Shown here piece after piece: positions 43,581 through 53,299 of a DNA stretch of 64,000 nt. The translations under genes and the position numbers were made by a program. The DNA comes from Clostridiales bacterium (GTDB taxonomy: Bacteria; Bacillota; Clostridia; Christensenellales; Borkfalkiaceae), in the NCBI GenBank assembly GCA_015069485.1, contig SVIM01000003.1:1-64000 (forward strand), given 5' to 3'. The notes below the pieces were generated by a model. That model had not been told where the DNA came from and did not search any database. It worked only from the letters and a program-made list of their open reading frames with translations. Each line of letters starts with the position of its first letter. Position 1 is the stretch's first letter.

Positions 43581-45377
43581 ATGACGATTAATTTAGACGA
43601 TATAAAGGACCTATTGTTAAAGAGCGAAAAGCCCGCGCGCTATACGGGCGGTGAGTTTGGCATGCCCGAGCTTAAAGAAAATTCCGCTTGTAATTTTTGC
43701 TTATGCTTCCCCGACCTTTACGAGGTGGGGATGAGCAATTTGGGCATTAAAATAGTTGCCGAAAGCATTAGTCGCAGAGGTTATTTTGCAGATTTTTGCT
43801 TTACGCCTTGGAAGGATTTTGGCGACGGCCTTAAGGAAAGGGGCGTGCCCTTATATTCTTTAGGATTAAAAAAGCCCCTTGCGGAATTTGATATTTTGGG
43901 ATTTTCGTTGCAGTTTGAACTTTGCTACACCAACGTTTTATATATGCTGGATTTAGCCGGCATACCCCTTTTACGCAAGGATAGAGTCGGCAAAAAATAT
44001 CCTCTTATCGCCTTTGGCGGACCTTGCGCGGTAAACCCCGAGCCACTTGCCGAGATAGCCGATATCGTGTTTATCGGCGACGGCGAAAGCACGGACGCCG
44101 AAGTGTGCGACTTGTATGCAAAATACGGCTCCTCGCAGGAGTTTTTTGAAAGGGCAAGCAAAATCGAAGGCGTTTATATACCCGCCTTTACACAGGTAAA
44201 ATACGCAAAAGACGGGCATATATGTGGCTTTGAAGGCATAACGCGGGTTAAAAAGGCGATAGCATTTGATTTAGAAAACGCACCCTTTCCAAAAACCTTT
44301 GCCGTTGCCAATATAGAGAGCGTGCACGACAGGGCGGTTATAGAGGTTATGCGTGGATGCTACCGTGGCTGTAGGTTTTGCCAAGCGGGATTTATTTATC
44401 GTCCCGTACGCAAAAAGAGCGTAAAAACGCTTACCGAGCAGGCGTGCAATTTAATTAAAAACACCGGCTTTGACGAGGTTAGCATGAACTCCCTTTCAAC
44501 GGGCGATTACAAGCATTTAAGGGAGCTTATTAAAAGCTTAAGGGGAAGCTTACCAAAGGAAGTTACCCTTGCCCTACCCTCGCTTAGAGTGGACAGCTTT
44601 GACGGCGAAATTGCGCAGGACGCAAGGAGAATTTCGCTTACCTTTGCGCCCGAAGCGGGTAGCCAAAGGCTTAGGGACGTTATTAACAAGGATATTACTG
44701 AGGACGAGATTATTAAAGCGGCAGAAAGCGCGTTCGACGTGGGATATTCGGCAGTTAAATTATATTTTATGATGGGTTTACCCACCGAAACGGACGAGGA
44801 TTTAAAGGCTATGAGCCGTATAGTAGGGCTTATTAAAGGTGCTTACGCCAAGCAAAAAAGGGGCAAGCCGTTAAGAATAAGCCTTTCCGTTTCCACCTTT
44901 ATTCCAAAACCCTTTACTCCCTTTCAATGGGAAAGACAATGTTCCTTGCAAGAGGCCGAGCAAAAGCAAGAGGTTTTAAAAAAGCACCTGTTTATTAAGG
45001 GCGTAAGCTTGAGCTGGAGCGATTACTTTACCGCAAAGCTGGAAGCAGTTTTGGCAAGGGGCGACAGAAGGCTTAATAAGGTTATAATTTCCGCCTACCA
45101 AAAGGGGTGCAAATTTGACGGCTGGACGAAGGAGCTTAATAAAAAGGCTTGGCAGGAAGCCTTTGACGAGTGCGGAATTGATATGGACTACTACACCCGT
45201 GAGTGGGGCGAGGACGAGATTTTACCTTGGGATTTAATAGATATTTCCGTTAGCAAGAAATTTTTGCTTAACGAAAGACACAAGGCTTATAGCGGAGATG
45301 TTACGGGTAGCTGCCAAACGGGCTGCAAGGGCTGCGGTATGCAAGCGAATTGCCCCGCGGCGAAGGGGGATTTATGA
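43581..45377 (+). CDS. TIGR03960-type B12-binding/radical SAM protein
   Basis: The 598-residue protein begins with a B12-binding-like domain (CLCFPDLYEVGMSNLGIKIV, LGFSLQFELCYTNVLYML). The radical SAM core carries the [4Fe-4S] motif CYRGCRFCQAG near residues 257-265 and GFDEVSMNSLSTGDY. A C-terminal Cys cluster (CQTGCKGCGMQANC) could hold a further Fe-S centre. The family is linked to maturation of RNA or ribosome-related proteins, but its reaction is not settled. Its stop overlaps the start of the DUF2344 gene (ATGA), and rng follows. Confidence 0.92.
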   Translation: MTINLDDIKDLLLKSEKPARYTGGEFGMPELKENSACNFCLCFPDLYEVGMSNLGIKIVAESISRRGYFADFCFTPWKDFGDGLKERGVPLYSLGLKKPLAEFDILGFSLQFELCYTNVLYMLDLAGIPLLRKDRVGKKYPLIAFGGPCAVNPEPLAEIADIVFIGDGESTDAEVCDLYAKYGSSQEFFERASKIEGVYIPAFTQVKYAKDGHICGFEGITRVKKAIAFDLENAPFPKTFAVANIESVHDRAVIEVMRGCYRGCRFCQAGFIYRPVRKKSVKTLTEQACNLIKNTGFDEVSMNSLSTGDYKHLRELIKSLRGSLPKEVTLALPSLRVDSFDGEIAQDARRISLTFAPEAGSQRLRDVINKDITEDEIIKAAESAFDVGYSAVKLYFMMGLPTETDEDLKAMSRIVGLIKGAYAKQKRGKPLRISLSVSTFIPKPFTPFQWERQCSLQEAEQKQEVLKKHLFIKGVSLSWSDYFTAKLEAVLARGDRRLNKVIISAYQKGCKFDGWTKELNKKAWQEAFDECGIDMDYYTREWGEDEILPWDLIDISVSKKFLLNERHKAYSGDVTGSCQTGCKGCGMQANCPAAKGDL

Positions 45378-45958
45378 TAGCGTTTAAATACACCAAGACG
45401 GACGGCGCTGAATATTTATCGCACCTTGACTTGTTAAGACACATAAATTGCACCCTGCGTAGGGCGGGAATAGCAGTAAATTATAGCCAAGGCTTTAACA
45501 AGCACGCGAGAATTTTTATGAGCAACCCCTTGGGAACGGGCATAAAGTCCGTTGCCGAATTTTGCACGGTAGATACCTTTTTTGAAGGCGATTTCGGCGC
45601 AGCCTTTAACGCAAATTCCCCCAAGGGTATAAAGTGCGTGGAGTGGTACTATACGCAAACGAACCCCAACTTTGCGTTTAACACCGAGCAATGCTATTAT
45701 AGGGTTAAGGGTTTAAACCCCTTTAACTGCGACGAAATTTTACAAAAGCAAAGCATAATTTTAACCGACTCCCGTGGGCGCGAAGTAGATATTCGCCCCA
45801 GAATATACGCGATTGAGTGCAAAGACGACGGAGTTTATTTTTGGGCGGGCTGTAACGAAAAGAACCTGCGCCCCGAGCTTTTAGCAAGCTATTTATGCTC
45901 GCTTTACGGCGGTACGGTTGGCGAAATTATTAAGCTTGACGCCAAGGTTTTAAAGTAA
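45374..45958 (+). CDS. TIGR03936/DUF2344 radical SAM-associated protein
   Basis: The start is ATG 45374, overlapping the preceding TGA and coupled to it. The 194-residue protein has the usual beginning IAFKYTKTDGAEYLSHLDLLRHINCTLRRAGI and AVNYSQGFNKHARIFMSNPLGTGIKS. In many bacteria it is fused to, or encoded after, the TIGR03960 enzyme, and it is presumed to assist it. Its role is otherwise unknown. Confidence 0.9.
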   Translation: MIAFKYTKTDGAEYLSHLDLLRHINCTLRRAGIAVNYSQGFNKHARIFMSNPLGTGIKSVAEFCTVDTFFEGDFGAAFNANSPKGIKCVEWYYTQTNPNFAFNTEQCYYRVKGLNPFNCDEILQKQSIILTDSRGREVDIRPRIYAIECKDDGVYFWAGCNEKNLRPELLASYLCSLYGGTVGEIIKLDAKVLK

Positions 45959-46019
45959 ACATACCGCTACAGCTTTGCCACAGCTTAACTATTTGCAAAA
46001 ACGAAAATTTGGAGATTTT

Positions 46020-47519
46020 ATGTCTAAAAAGACTCTATATTTTGACTGTATTTGCGGTTATAATATCGCCGCGATAGCAGAAAACGGAAAATTAATTGAA
46101 TATTATTTTGAAAAAGCCGAGTCGGGAAGCATCGTCGGCAACGTTTATAAGGGAAAGGTTGTAAACGTTTTAAACGGTATGCAGGCGGCGTTTATCGATT
46201 GTGGATTAGAGCGCAACTGCTACATATCGGTTGAAGATTTGTTCCCCGACAAGAACAAATACGACGGCGAAGAGGTCGATATCCCCTCTACCCTTAACCT
46301 TAAGGTGGGGGACGAAATTATAGTGCAGGTGGTAAAAGCCCCCGTTGCAAAAAAGGGCGCAAAGGTTACTACGCACCTTTCTTTTGTAGGAAAGAGCGCC
46401 ATATATATGCCAAATACCAACTTTGTAGGCGTTTCGAGAAAGATTGCCGACGAGGAGCTTAGGCGCAACCTTATATATACCGCAAGCAGTATGAAAATGC
46501 GCTGGGAAGGGTTAGTGGTTCGCACGGCAGCGCCCTATATTAACAGGGCGGTGATGCAACAGGAGCTTGACCATATGCGTAAGCTTTACGCCTCCGTTAA
46601 GGACAAGTTTACAAAATCGGATGTTGGCACTTTACTTTATTCCGACGCGTCCTTGCCCATAAGAGTTTTGCGCGACACCATAGACTTTGACATAGAAAGC
46701 ATATGCGTAGGAACGGAAGACCTTAAAGAAACTATCGAAATTCAGGTTTCGCTGTTTTCCTCCCGACAAATCCCCATCATATTTAAAAACTCGAGCAGGG
46801 ATATGCTTAACGAAGAAGGTATGTATGACGAGCTCGTTTCAATGATATCCCCCAAGATTGAGCTTGAAAACGGCGCGTATTTGGTTATTGAAAAAACGGA
46901 AGCGTTAACGGTAATCGACGTAAATACGGGCAAATTCGTAGGGAACGACAGTCTTGAACAAACCGTTTACCACACTAATATTTTGGCGGCAAGGGAAATT
47001 GCGCGGCAGGTTAGACTTAGAAATATCGGTGGAATAGTCGTTGTCGATTTTATAGATATGAACAGCGAAACGCATTGTAAGGCAATTTATCAGGAATTAA
47101 AAAGGGCGCTTTCTTCCGATAAAGCCAAATGTACGGTTTTGCCTATGTCGCAATTTGGACTTATAGAATTTACCCGAAAGCGCATTGGCACCAGCGCCAC
47201 TACCTTTATGTCTAAGCCCTGTAAATATTGCAGGGGCGCGGGATATACCCGCTCGACAGAGTTCGTCCTGTTCGATTTAAGGGCCCAGCTTTTAAATTTA
47301 CTTACCGACGGAAACAAGAGCGTAGTTATAGATTTGAACAACGATATAGGCAACAAGCTTTTAAGCTGGGACTTGCTGATTGACGAAATTAAGGGCAAAT
47401 TTCCACACGCAAGGGTTTATTTGGTTTTACACAGAACTTACCACGAAGAGCACTTTACTTTCCGTTGCGATAATTCTTCTAACCTCACCTTGCCCAACGG
47501 CGCAATTTTATTATATTAA
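46020..47519 (+). CDS. rng: Ribonuclease G/E
   Basis: The start is ATG 46020 (MSKKTLYFDCICG) with GGAG before it. The 499-residue endoribonuclease acts in rRNA maturation and mRNA decay. It has an S1 domain near residues 35-120 (GSIVGNVYKGKVVNVLNGMQAAFIDCG), the DNase-I-like catalytic part with VIDVNTGKFVG and VVVDFIDM (metal-binding Asp residues), and the zinc-link motif CKYCRGAGYT. It is third in the radical-SAM operon, and a terminator closes the unit. Confidence 0.95.
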   Translation: MSKKTLYFDCICGYNIAAIAENGKLIEYYFEKAESGSIVGNVYKGKVVNVLNGMQAAFIDCGLERNCYISVEDLFPDKNKYDGEEVDIPSTLNLKVGDEIIVQVVKAPVAKKGAKVTTHLSFVGKSAIYMPNTNFVGVSRKIADEELRRNLIYTASSMKMRWEGLVVRTAAPYINRAVMQQELDHMRKLYASVKDKFTKSDVGTLLYSDASLPIRVLRDTIDFDIESICVGTEDLKETIEIQVSLFSSRQIPIIFKNSSRDMLNEEGMYDELVSMISPKIELENGAYLVIEKTEALTVIDVNTGKFVGNDSLEQTVYHTNILAAREIARQVRLRNIGGIVVVDFIDMNSETHCKAIYQELKRALSSDKAKCTVLPMSQFGLIEFTRKRIGTSATTFMSKPCKYCRGAGYTRSTEFVLFDLRAQLLNLLTDGNKSVVIDLNNDIGNKLLSWDLLIDEIKGKFPHARVYLVLHRTYHEEHFTFRCDNSSNLTLPNGAILLY

Positions 47520-47532
47520 TACCCAAATTAAT

Positions 47533-47565
47533 AAAGGCGGTAACCGTAATATGCGGTCCGCCTTT
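47533..47565 (+). terminator. Terminator of rng
   Basis: AAAGGCGG / CCGCCTTT (47533-47540, 47558-47565) encloses a second pair ACCG/CGGT, so the stem is longer with a bulge. AT-rich sequence follows. Confidence 0.7.
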
Positions 47566-47689
47566 AATTATTTACCTATTAAAACGATTGAATTAAGCCC
47601 TTTTTTACTTAAAAATAACGGCGTAATTTATTGCCACTTTTTTTTAATTTAAAGCAAAAAATTTGCGCGCATAAAGGTAATTGCACGCA

Positions 47690-48136
47690 CTATATATGCC
47701 GTTTAAGCCTGTTTTCAAAGCTTTCCTCCATAGAGATAAGCTCGCATAAAAGCGCCTTTATTTCCTCGTCCATATCTTGCTCGCTATCGGTAAGCGAAGC
47801 CTTTAAGCAGGTGATGCCCGTTACCGTGCCCCTTATCATCATTTCGGCTATATGGCGGGGGGAATTATCGGTGGCGGCGTTCATTTTAATGGCGCTCCAC
47901 ATCATTGCCTTTTTTATGGGATTAGGCTCTTTAATTTCTATTCCCCTATCCTTTGCAAGCGCTGCCGCCCTTGAGCTTATTTTTTCGTATTCCTCGTGCT
48001 CTTCCAAAATTTCCCGCTTAATTTCTTCACCCTCCACGGCAGGTAAAATATCGGAAATAGATTCTATTGCAAGTTGGCAGTTTCTGTAAATTTCTGCAAG
48101 AATTTCGCTATCCTTTTTGGTTTCGTTTTCCTTCAT
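47690..48136 (-). CDS. Hypothetical helical protein, 148 aa
   Basis: The protein is predicted all-helical (CQLAIESISDILPAVEGEEIKREILEEHEEYEKISSRAAALA), with HIAEMMIRGTVTGITCLKASL. A Glu/His distribution like a four-helix ferritin-like bundle is possible, but the second metal ligand set is not clear. Related uncharacterised proteins occur in Firmicutes. It is inserted against the direction of the rng-rplU cluster and has an AGGAGA-type ribosome site before ATG 48136. No function can be assigned. Confidence 0.7.
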   Translation of the reverse strand: MKENETKKDSEILAEIYRNCQLAIESISDILPAVEGEEIKREILEEHEEYEKISSRAAALAKDRGIEIKEPNPIKKAMMWSAIKMNAATDNSPRHIAEMMIRGTVTGITCLKASLTDSEQDMDEEIKALLCELISMEESFENRLKRHI

Positions 48137-48244
48137 ACTCTCTCCTTTTATTATGTAAAAAAATTTTTCGCATAGCCCGAAACTTATTTATACAAACATT
48201 TTGCTCAAACTAGGCGTAAATATTCAAAAAATTATTAAAAATGC

Positions 48245-48273
48245 TTGACTTATTATTTATAATTTGGTAAATT
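48245..48273 (+). promoter_or_regulatory. Promoter of rplU-rpmA
   Basis: TTGACT (48245-48250), 17-nt spacer, TAAATT (48268-48273). Confidence 0.7.
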
Positions 48274-48279
48274 ATTAGG

Positions 48280-48381
48280 CGAGCCGCTCGGAACAGGCTT
48301 TTTTAAGTGCGCCATTTTTGCGCCGCCTAAGCCCTTGGCAATAAGAATCCGGCGAGACTGGTTAGAGGAGGATTTTTTTAA
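48280..48381 (+). ncRNA. L21 leader RNA
   Basis: The ~100-nt leader between promoter and rplU has GGCGAGCCGCTCGGAACAGG, GTGCGCC...GGCGC pairings and AGAATCCGGCGAGACTGGTT, a pattern like the Firmicute L21 leader, where a ribosomal protein regulates the operon. An AGGAGG site ends it. I rely on position and on these words, not on a covariance search. Confidence 0.65.
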
Positions 48382-48768
48382 ATGTACGCTATTTTTGAAA
48401 ACGGAAGCAAGCAATACAAAGTGTCCGTAGGTGATACCGTTAAGGTTGAAAAGCTTAACGCTGAAGTAGGCGCAACCGTACAGTTTCCCGCTGTATTAGT
48501 TGTTGACGAAGCAGGCGTTAAATGCGGCGCAGAAGTTGCAGGCATTGCTGTTACGGCGGAAGTTGCAGTTCACGGCAAGGATAAGAAGATTATCGTCTTC
48601 AAATACAAGTCCAAGAAGAACGAACGCAAAAAGCAAGGTCATAGACAGCCTTACACCACCGTTAAAGTAACGGCTATTGGCGCAGCACCCGCAAAGAAAA
48701 GAGTTGTTAGAGCAAAGAAAGCTGTTGCAACTGAAGAAGCTACTGCCGAAGAAGCAAAGGCAGAATAA
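48382..48768 (+). CDS. rplU: Ribosomal protein L21
   Basis: The 128-residue protein starts [33 protein letters not shown] and has [28 protein letters not shown]. About 25 extra residues at the C-terminus, rich in Ala, Lys and Glu ([17 protein letters not shown]), extend it beyond the usual ~103. It is 20 nt before rpmA. Confidence 0.96.
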   Translation: MYAIFENGSKQYKVSVGDTVKVEKLNAEVGATVQFPAVLVVDEAGVKCGAEVAGIAVTAEVAVHGKDKKIIVFKYKSKKNERKKQGHRQPYTTVKVTAIGAAPAKKRVVRAKKAVATEEATAEEAKAE

Positions 48769-48788
48769 TCAATCGGAGGAATAAAATT

Positions 48789-49070
48789 ATGATGTTTTTA
48801 TTTAATTTATTCGCCCATAAAAAAGGTACCGGTTCATCTCACAACGGCAGAGACAGCGAAGCAAAACGCCTTGGCGTTAAGCGCTCTGACGGACAGTTCG
48901 TTCTTGCAGGTAACATCCTTGTAAGACAGCGTGGTTCTAAGTTCAAAGCAGGCAACAACGTTGCTATGGGTAAAGACGACACCTTATTCGCTTTGGTAGA
49001 TGGCACCGTTAGATTTGAAAGAGTGGGCAAAGACGGCAAACAGGTTTCTGTTTATCCCGCAGCTGAATAA
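48789..49070 (+). CDS. rpmA: Ribosomal protein L27 with cleavable N-terminus
   Basis: The 93-residue protein has the L27 core ([41 protein letters not shown]). Ahead of it is MMFLFNLFA, a short N-terminal extension like the Firmicute MLxLNLQFFA peptide that protease Prp removes after Ala. The extension is needed to block premature assembly in species that have it. The prp gene normally sits between rplU and rpmA, but only 20 nt separate them here. Confidence 0.95.
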   Translation: MMFLFNLFAHKKGTGSSHNGRDSEAKRLGVKRSDGQFVLAGNILVRQRGSKFKAGNNVAMGKDDTLFALVDGTVRFERVGKDGKQVSVYPAAE

Positions 49071-49085
49071 TTAAAATTAAAAAGT

Positions 49086-49117
49086 AAAACGGCAGTTTAA
49101 AAACTGCCGTTTTTTTA
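49086..49117 (+). terminator. Terminator of rplU-rpmA
   Basis: Stem AACGGCAGTTT / AAACTGCCGTT (49088-49098, 49101-49111) is followed by seven Ts. Confidence 0.92.
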
Positions 49118-49272
49118 TTTACCTTGCGTTAGTCGCAATATATTACGTTATTAATTAAGTTTGCGCCACACAATTTTACCTTGGCGCAATACACAAGACA
49201 AATACCGCTACGCAAAAAATTTAAACGCCACGGGGTATAATTTTACACCCCCACAGGCTACTTTACACCCCA

Positions 49273-50301
49273 CTACAAGGTTACCCCCACTATTGCCATA
49301 ACTGCAACGATTACGAGGGGGATTGTTATTATTGAAATTAAAGTGTTTGTAACGAAAGCAGAGGTTGCGGTTGTTTTATCACCGCCAAAACGCTCTGCCA
49401 TAGCAACCACCGCCGCCGCAGGCGACATTGCCATTGCAATTACGGGCGCTAAATAAACGTATTCTTCAAATCCGCTTGCAAGCCCCTTGCCCAAAATTCC
49501 CCAAAAGGGAACGCTTATAAGCAGGCATAAAAAGGGCGCAACAACCAGCCTTAACGCGCCTGCCGCGTAAACGCCGGGCTTACAAAACAATTCCTTGGCG
49601 GGGGTTTCGGCAAGGCGAATACCTACTATTACCATAGAAAGCGCCGCCGTCATATTAGCGAGATAGGTGGGAAAAATTTGCAACTCCTCTAACCCTTCGA
49701 ACATAAAAATATTAAGCTGGGGGAAAAAGAATAAAATTAAGCCGACGAACCCCGTTATAAGCGTAGGGTTGGTTACTATTTTTTTAACGCTTATATTTTT
49801 TGCGTCGCCAGAAACGAGCCATACGCCAAGCGTCCAGCACAAAATATTAAAGGCGACGTTAAACACCATCATATACATAACGGCAAGGGGGTTATTATCG
49901 GTAAACATTTCGATAAAAGGAATACCTAAAAACCCACAGTTTGAAAACATTGCAATAAAGGAATATACGTTAGCCGTACCCTTGCTTTTACTTTTAAAAA
50001 ACACCAGCTTACAAATTGCAAAAACCGCCAAAATGCTGACCGTTGTAATTAAAAGCGTTAAGCCGAAATTTTTTAAAAGAACGAGCTTGTTTACGGCGCT
50101 TACTATTTGATAATCTTCTTTAGAAAAAACGCAAAACGCCTTAATTGCGAGAGCAGGTTGACAAACGTAGAGTAAAATAGTTGAAAGAGTGTAGGTTGCC
50201 CCTTCCCCTATCATATTGAATTTTTTAAGCAAAAAGCCAGGCGCCATAAACAAAAACAGCACTAGCATTATAAGCAACACTTTTATATAAATTTCGCCCA
50301 T
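49273..50301 (-). CDS. AEC-family (auxin-efflux-carrier-like) permease
   Basis: The 342-residue protein has about ten membrane helices in two five-helix halves. The first half has GFLLKKFNMIGEGATYTLSTILLYVCQPALAIKAF and the second MAMSPAAAVVAMAERFGGDKTTATSAFVTNTLIS, both typical. Members export or exchange organic acids such as malate. Substrate is not predictable. It lies convergent with the rpmA unit, alone. Confidence 0.88.
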   Translation of the reverse strand: MGEIYIKVLLIMLVLFLFMAPGFLLKKFNMIGEGATYTLSTILLYVCQPALAIKAFCVFSKEDYQIVSAVNKLVLLKNFGLTLLITTVSILAVFAICKLVFFKSKSKGTANVYSFIAMFSNCGFLGIPFIEMFTDNNPLAVMYMMVFNVAFNILCWTLGVWLVSGDAKNISVKKIVTNPTLITGFVGLILFFFPQLNIFMFEGLEELQIFPTYLANMTAALSMVIVGIRLAETPAKELFCKPGVYAAGALRLVVAPFLCLLISVPFWGILGKGLASGFEEYVYLAPVIAMAMSPAAAVVAMAERFGGDKTTATSAFVTNTLISIITIPLVIVAVMAIVGVTL

Positions 50302-50565
50302 AAAAACCCCGAAAATTTAAATTAAATCAAGTATATTATAGCATCAATTAAAAAATATGCAACCCTTTTGCACGAATTTTTAACAAAAATTGCCCTGCAA
50401 AAAAGCATAACGCCTTATAAAGAAGTAGCGCTTAAAAGCTACGCCACTTACCACTTTGCTTTTATAAATTTTTTCCGTTTTTTACACTATACGGCAAAAA
50501 ACCGCAAAAAGTTTATATTGTGTTTACATTTAAGCTTTACTATTGTAAATAATAGGAGAACAGTT

Positions 50566-51420
50566 ATGAAATACGCAGTTTTATATAACCCCACGGCGGG
50601 CAACGGCGCGGCGCAGGGCAAGGTTGACAGCCTTAAAGATACCCTTGCAGGCGACACCTTAAGATTTTTTAATATTTTTGAAGAAAACAAAAACGGCTTT
50701 GTAGAATTTTTTAATAAATTGCAAGAAGACGAAGCCATTTTATTAGTTGGGGGCGACGGCACTCTTAACCGCTTTATAAACGATTGCGAGGATAGGTATT
50801 TAGGCAAAAGGTTTTATTATTTACCTGCGGGCAGCGGCAACGATTTTTGGTCGGATTTAGGGAATAAAGACAGTAATTGCCCCATAGATATTACCGAAAT
50901 AATGAAAAATTTACCCCAAGTTACCGTTAACGGAAAAACGCAAAAGTTTTTTAACGGCATAGGCTTTGGCATTGACGGCTATTGCTGTGAGGAGGGCGAC
51001 AGACAGCGCCTTAAAAAGCCCGGCACGCCCGTAAATTATACTGCTATTGCAATTTTAGGGCTTTTATTCCACTATAAGTGCCCCAACGCAACTATATGCG
51101 TTGACGGCGTTGAAAAGCAATATAAAAAAGTTTGGCTTGCCCCCACTATGAAAGGCAGATATTACGGTGGCGGTATGATTGCCGCACCCGAGCAGGACAG
51201 GGCGGACGGTAAGGTTTCGCTGGTGGTTTGGCACGGCTCTGGTAAGCTTAAAACCCTTATGGTTTTCCCTTCCATTTTTAAGGGCGAGCACGTAAATCAA
51301 ACCAAATACATAGAAGTTATTAAGGGCAAGGAAATTACCGTAAAATTCGATAGACCTACCGCCTTACAAATTGACGGCGAAACGGTTGTGGGCGTTACCG
51401 AATACACCGTAAAGGCTTAA
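50566..51420 (+). CDS. Diacylglycerol/lipid kinase-like protein (DgkB/YegS family)
   Basis: The start is ATG 50566 with AGGAGA before it. The frame open from 50368 is not used. The 284-residue protein begins YAVLYNPTAGNGAAQGK, has the nucleotide motif LVGGDGTLNRFIND near residue 60 and PAGSGNDFWSDL, and ends with the beta domain (LAPTMKGRYYGGGMIAAPEQDRADGKVSLVVW, ALQIDGE). The family phosphorylates diacylglycerol or related lipids in the cytoplasm. A C-terminal terminator is shared with the antiporter. Confidence 0.9.
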   Translation: MKYAVLYNPTAGNGAAQGKVDSLKDTLAGDTLRFFNIFEENKNGFVEFFNKLQEDEAILLVGGDGTLNRFINDCEDRYLGKRFYYLPAGSGNDFWSDLGNKDSNCPIDITEIMKNLPQVTVNGKTQKFFNGIGFGIDGYCCEEGDRQRLKKPGTPVNYTAIAILGLLFHYKCPNATICVDGVEKQYKKVWLAPTMKGRYYGGGMIAAPEQDRADGKVSLVVWHGSGKLKTLMVFPSIFKGEHVNQTKYIEVIKGKEITVKFDRPTALQIDGETVVGVTEYTVKA

Positions 51421-51506
51421 CCTTTCCTTTAACTCAAATTTAGCATTTATAGCGACTTAACGACGAAAATAAATATTTCCCTTATAAATTTGAAATTAGA
51501 TGCAAA

Positions 51507-51535
51507 AAAGCGTCAACCGCATTGGTTGACGCTTT
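51507..51535. terminator. Bidirectional terminator
   Basis: Stem AAAGCGTCAACC / GGTTGACGCTTT (51507-51518, 51524-51535) between the convergent lipid-kinase and antiporter genes. T-rich flank on the plus strand, T-rich on the minus strand from its A run. Confidence 0.88.
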
Positions 51536-51570
51536 TATTTTGTTTATTTTATAAATTGACGGTAAGGTGA

Positions 51571-52968
51571 TTATTCTGCAGAAGAATCGCTACCCTCTTC
51601 TTCAACGACCTCAGCCTCTTCTACCTTTGCTTCTTCAACGGCACAGCTACAAACTGCAATTTCTGCCGTTTTTTGTTTTATAACACGGTCGGTAGTTCTG
51701 CCTTCTTCGTCGATTTCGCCTGCTTTTTGTAAAGCAACCTTGGTTAAGAAAGGACCAACTAATTCGTAAATTAATACTGCGAAAATGGTTATGTTTGCAA
51801 TGATTGCGCCGACGTCAACGCCGTTAAGCATACCCATACCGCGTGCAAGGCTTGCCATACCTAACGCAACGCCCGCTTGGGGAAGCAAGGTTATACCAAG
51901 ATATTTTACTACGGTATCAGGCGCCTTCATAACCTTTGCGCTACCGAGAGAGCCGGAAATTTTACCTACGGAACGAGCGATTATATAAATTACGCCAACT
52001 AAAACGATTAAGCCCTGCGCGAAGATGGTAAGCTGCAATTCAGCACCGCTTATTACGAAGAATAACGCAAATAAGGGACCGGTCCATCTGTCTAATCTAT
52101 CCATAATATTTTCGGAGAATTCGCAGGTGTTGCAGAACATAGTACCAACCATCATGCAAGTAAGCAAGGGTGAGAACTTAATGTGAACTTCGCCGATATG
52201 TAAGTTTTGGATGCTGGTTAACGCTACTGCAAGCAATACCATTGCAACGGAAAGGGAAAGACGCTTTGAACGGGAATGGAAGAACTTTTCAAGGAAGGAA
52301 AGCGCTAAGCCCAACGCTGCGCCAATGATGAGAGAAATGGTAACTTCCAATAAGGGTTCTACCAAAATAGATATAACGTTTACCGTGCCGCCGGGCATAA
52401 ACGCTTCTGCAATACCGAAGGAGATTGCAAATAATACCAAACCAACTGCGTCGTCGATAGCAACTACGGGAAGAAGCGTATCGGTTACGGGGCCCTTCGC
52501 CTTATACTGCTTTACAACCATAAGGGTTGCCGCGGGAGCCGTTGCAGATGCAACTGCACCTAAAACGATTGCTGCGGGAAGGGGAAGAATTTCGGGGAAG
52601 AATAAGCTGAACGCAATTAAAACCACGTCAACGACCACGGTTGCAACCACCGCTTGGAAAATACCTATAACCGCTGCCTGCTTACCAACCTTTTTAAGCT
52701 GGGAAAGACGGAATTCGTTACCGATTAAAAATGCGATAAAACCCAAAGCAACGTCGGATATAATTCCCATAGAGTGAAGCAATTCTTCGCTAGTAAAGCC
52801 AAGACCGGGAACACCGATAAGGTTACCTAATGCGCCAAGGCAGTAAGGACCTACTAAAATACCTGCAACCAAGTATGCAGTTACGGCAGGAAGCTTTAAA
52901 ACCTTAGCCAAGCGCGACAACAACAAGCCCGCAAAAAGAGCTATTGAAAGACACAACAAAATTTCCAT
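51571..52968 (-). CDS. Cation:proton antiporter (CPA2/Kef-type)
   Basis: The start is ATG 52968 (MEILLCLSIALFAGLLLSRLAKVL); a GGAAAA site precedes it and the promoter (53006-53034) overlaps the longer frame. The 465-residue protein has 12-13 membrane helices, with TAYLVAGILVGPYCLG, AFLIGNEFRLSQLKKVG, ASATAPAATLMVVKQYKAKGPVTDTLLPVVAIDDAVGLVLF and the ion-binding pattern of CPA2 exchangers. The ~55-residue cytoplasmic tail is Glu-rich with CSCAVEE, and no TrkA-N domain is attached. It probably exchanges Na+ or K+ for H+. Confidence 0.9.
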   Translation of the reverse strand: MEILLCLSIALFAGLLLSRLAKVLKLPAVTAYLVAGILVGPYCLGALGNLIGVPGLGFTSEELLHSMGIISDVALGFIAFLIGNEFRLSQLKKVGKQAAVIGIFQAVVATVVVDVVLIAFSLFFPEILPLPAAIVLGAVASATAPAATLMVVKQYKAKGPVTDTLLPVVAIDDAVGLVLFAISFGIAEAFMPGGTVNVISILVEPLLEVTISLIIGAALGLALSFLEKFFHSRSKRLSLSVAMVLLAVALTSIQNLHIGEVHIKFSPLLTCMMVGTMFCNTCEFSENIMDRLDRWTGPLFALFFVISGAELQLTIFAQGLIVLVGVIYIIARSVGKISGSLGSAKVMKAPDTVVKYLGITLLPQAGVALGMASLARGMGMLNGVDVGAIIANITIFAVLIYELVGPFLTKVALQKAGEIDEEGRTTDRVIKQKTAEIAVCSCAVEEAKVEEAEVVEEEGSDSSAE

Positions 52969-53005
52969 AACTTTTTCCTTATTAAAATATTTTATTATCT
53001 TCCAA

Positions 53006-53034
53006 AGTTTAGCAAATAAATAACGCTTTGTCAA
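53006..53034 (-). promoter_or_regulatory. Promoter of the antiporter gene
   Basis: Minus-strand TTGACA (53029-53034), 17-nt spacer, TAAACT (53006-53011). From 53040 to 53270 the sequence is extremely AT-rich with no feature I can support. Confidence 0.7.
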
Positions 53035-53271
53035 GGTTAAACGCCAAGCAAAACGATTTGCTTTGTTATAACACTTAATTGAAATAAACTTTCAAAGAAA
53101 ATATTTTTTTGCCCTAATTTGTCTACTTTACTGCCCTTTTTATGCTTTTTGCCCGATTTTTTATAAAAAATTTTACTTAATTTAAAAAATTTTTTACCTT
53201 TCACTATTATATAGTGAGCGAATTTTTTACCGCGTAAAAAAATATTTTTAAAAAAAATTTTAAAAAAGGTA

Positions 53272-53299
53272 TTGACAAATAAAAAATTAGTGCTATAAT
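53272..53299 (+). promoter_or_regulatory. Strong promoter of the 53.3-54.0 kb RNA locus
   Basis: TTGACA (53272-53277), 16-nt spacer, TATAAT (53294-53299), both perfect. Transcription should start near 53306 on the plus strand. Confidence 0.85.
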
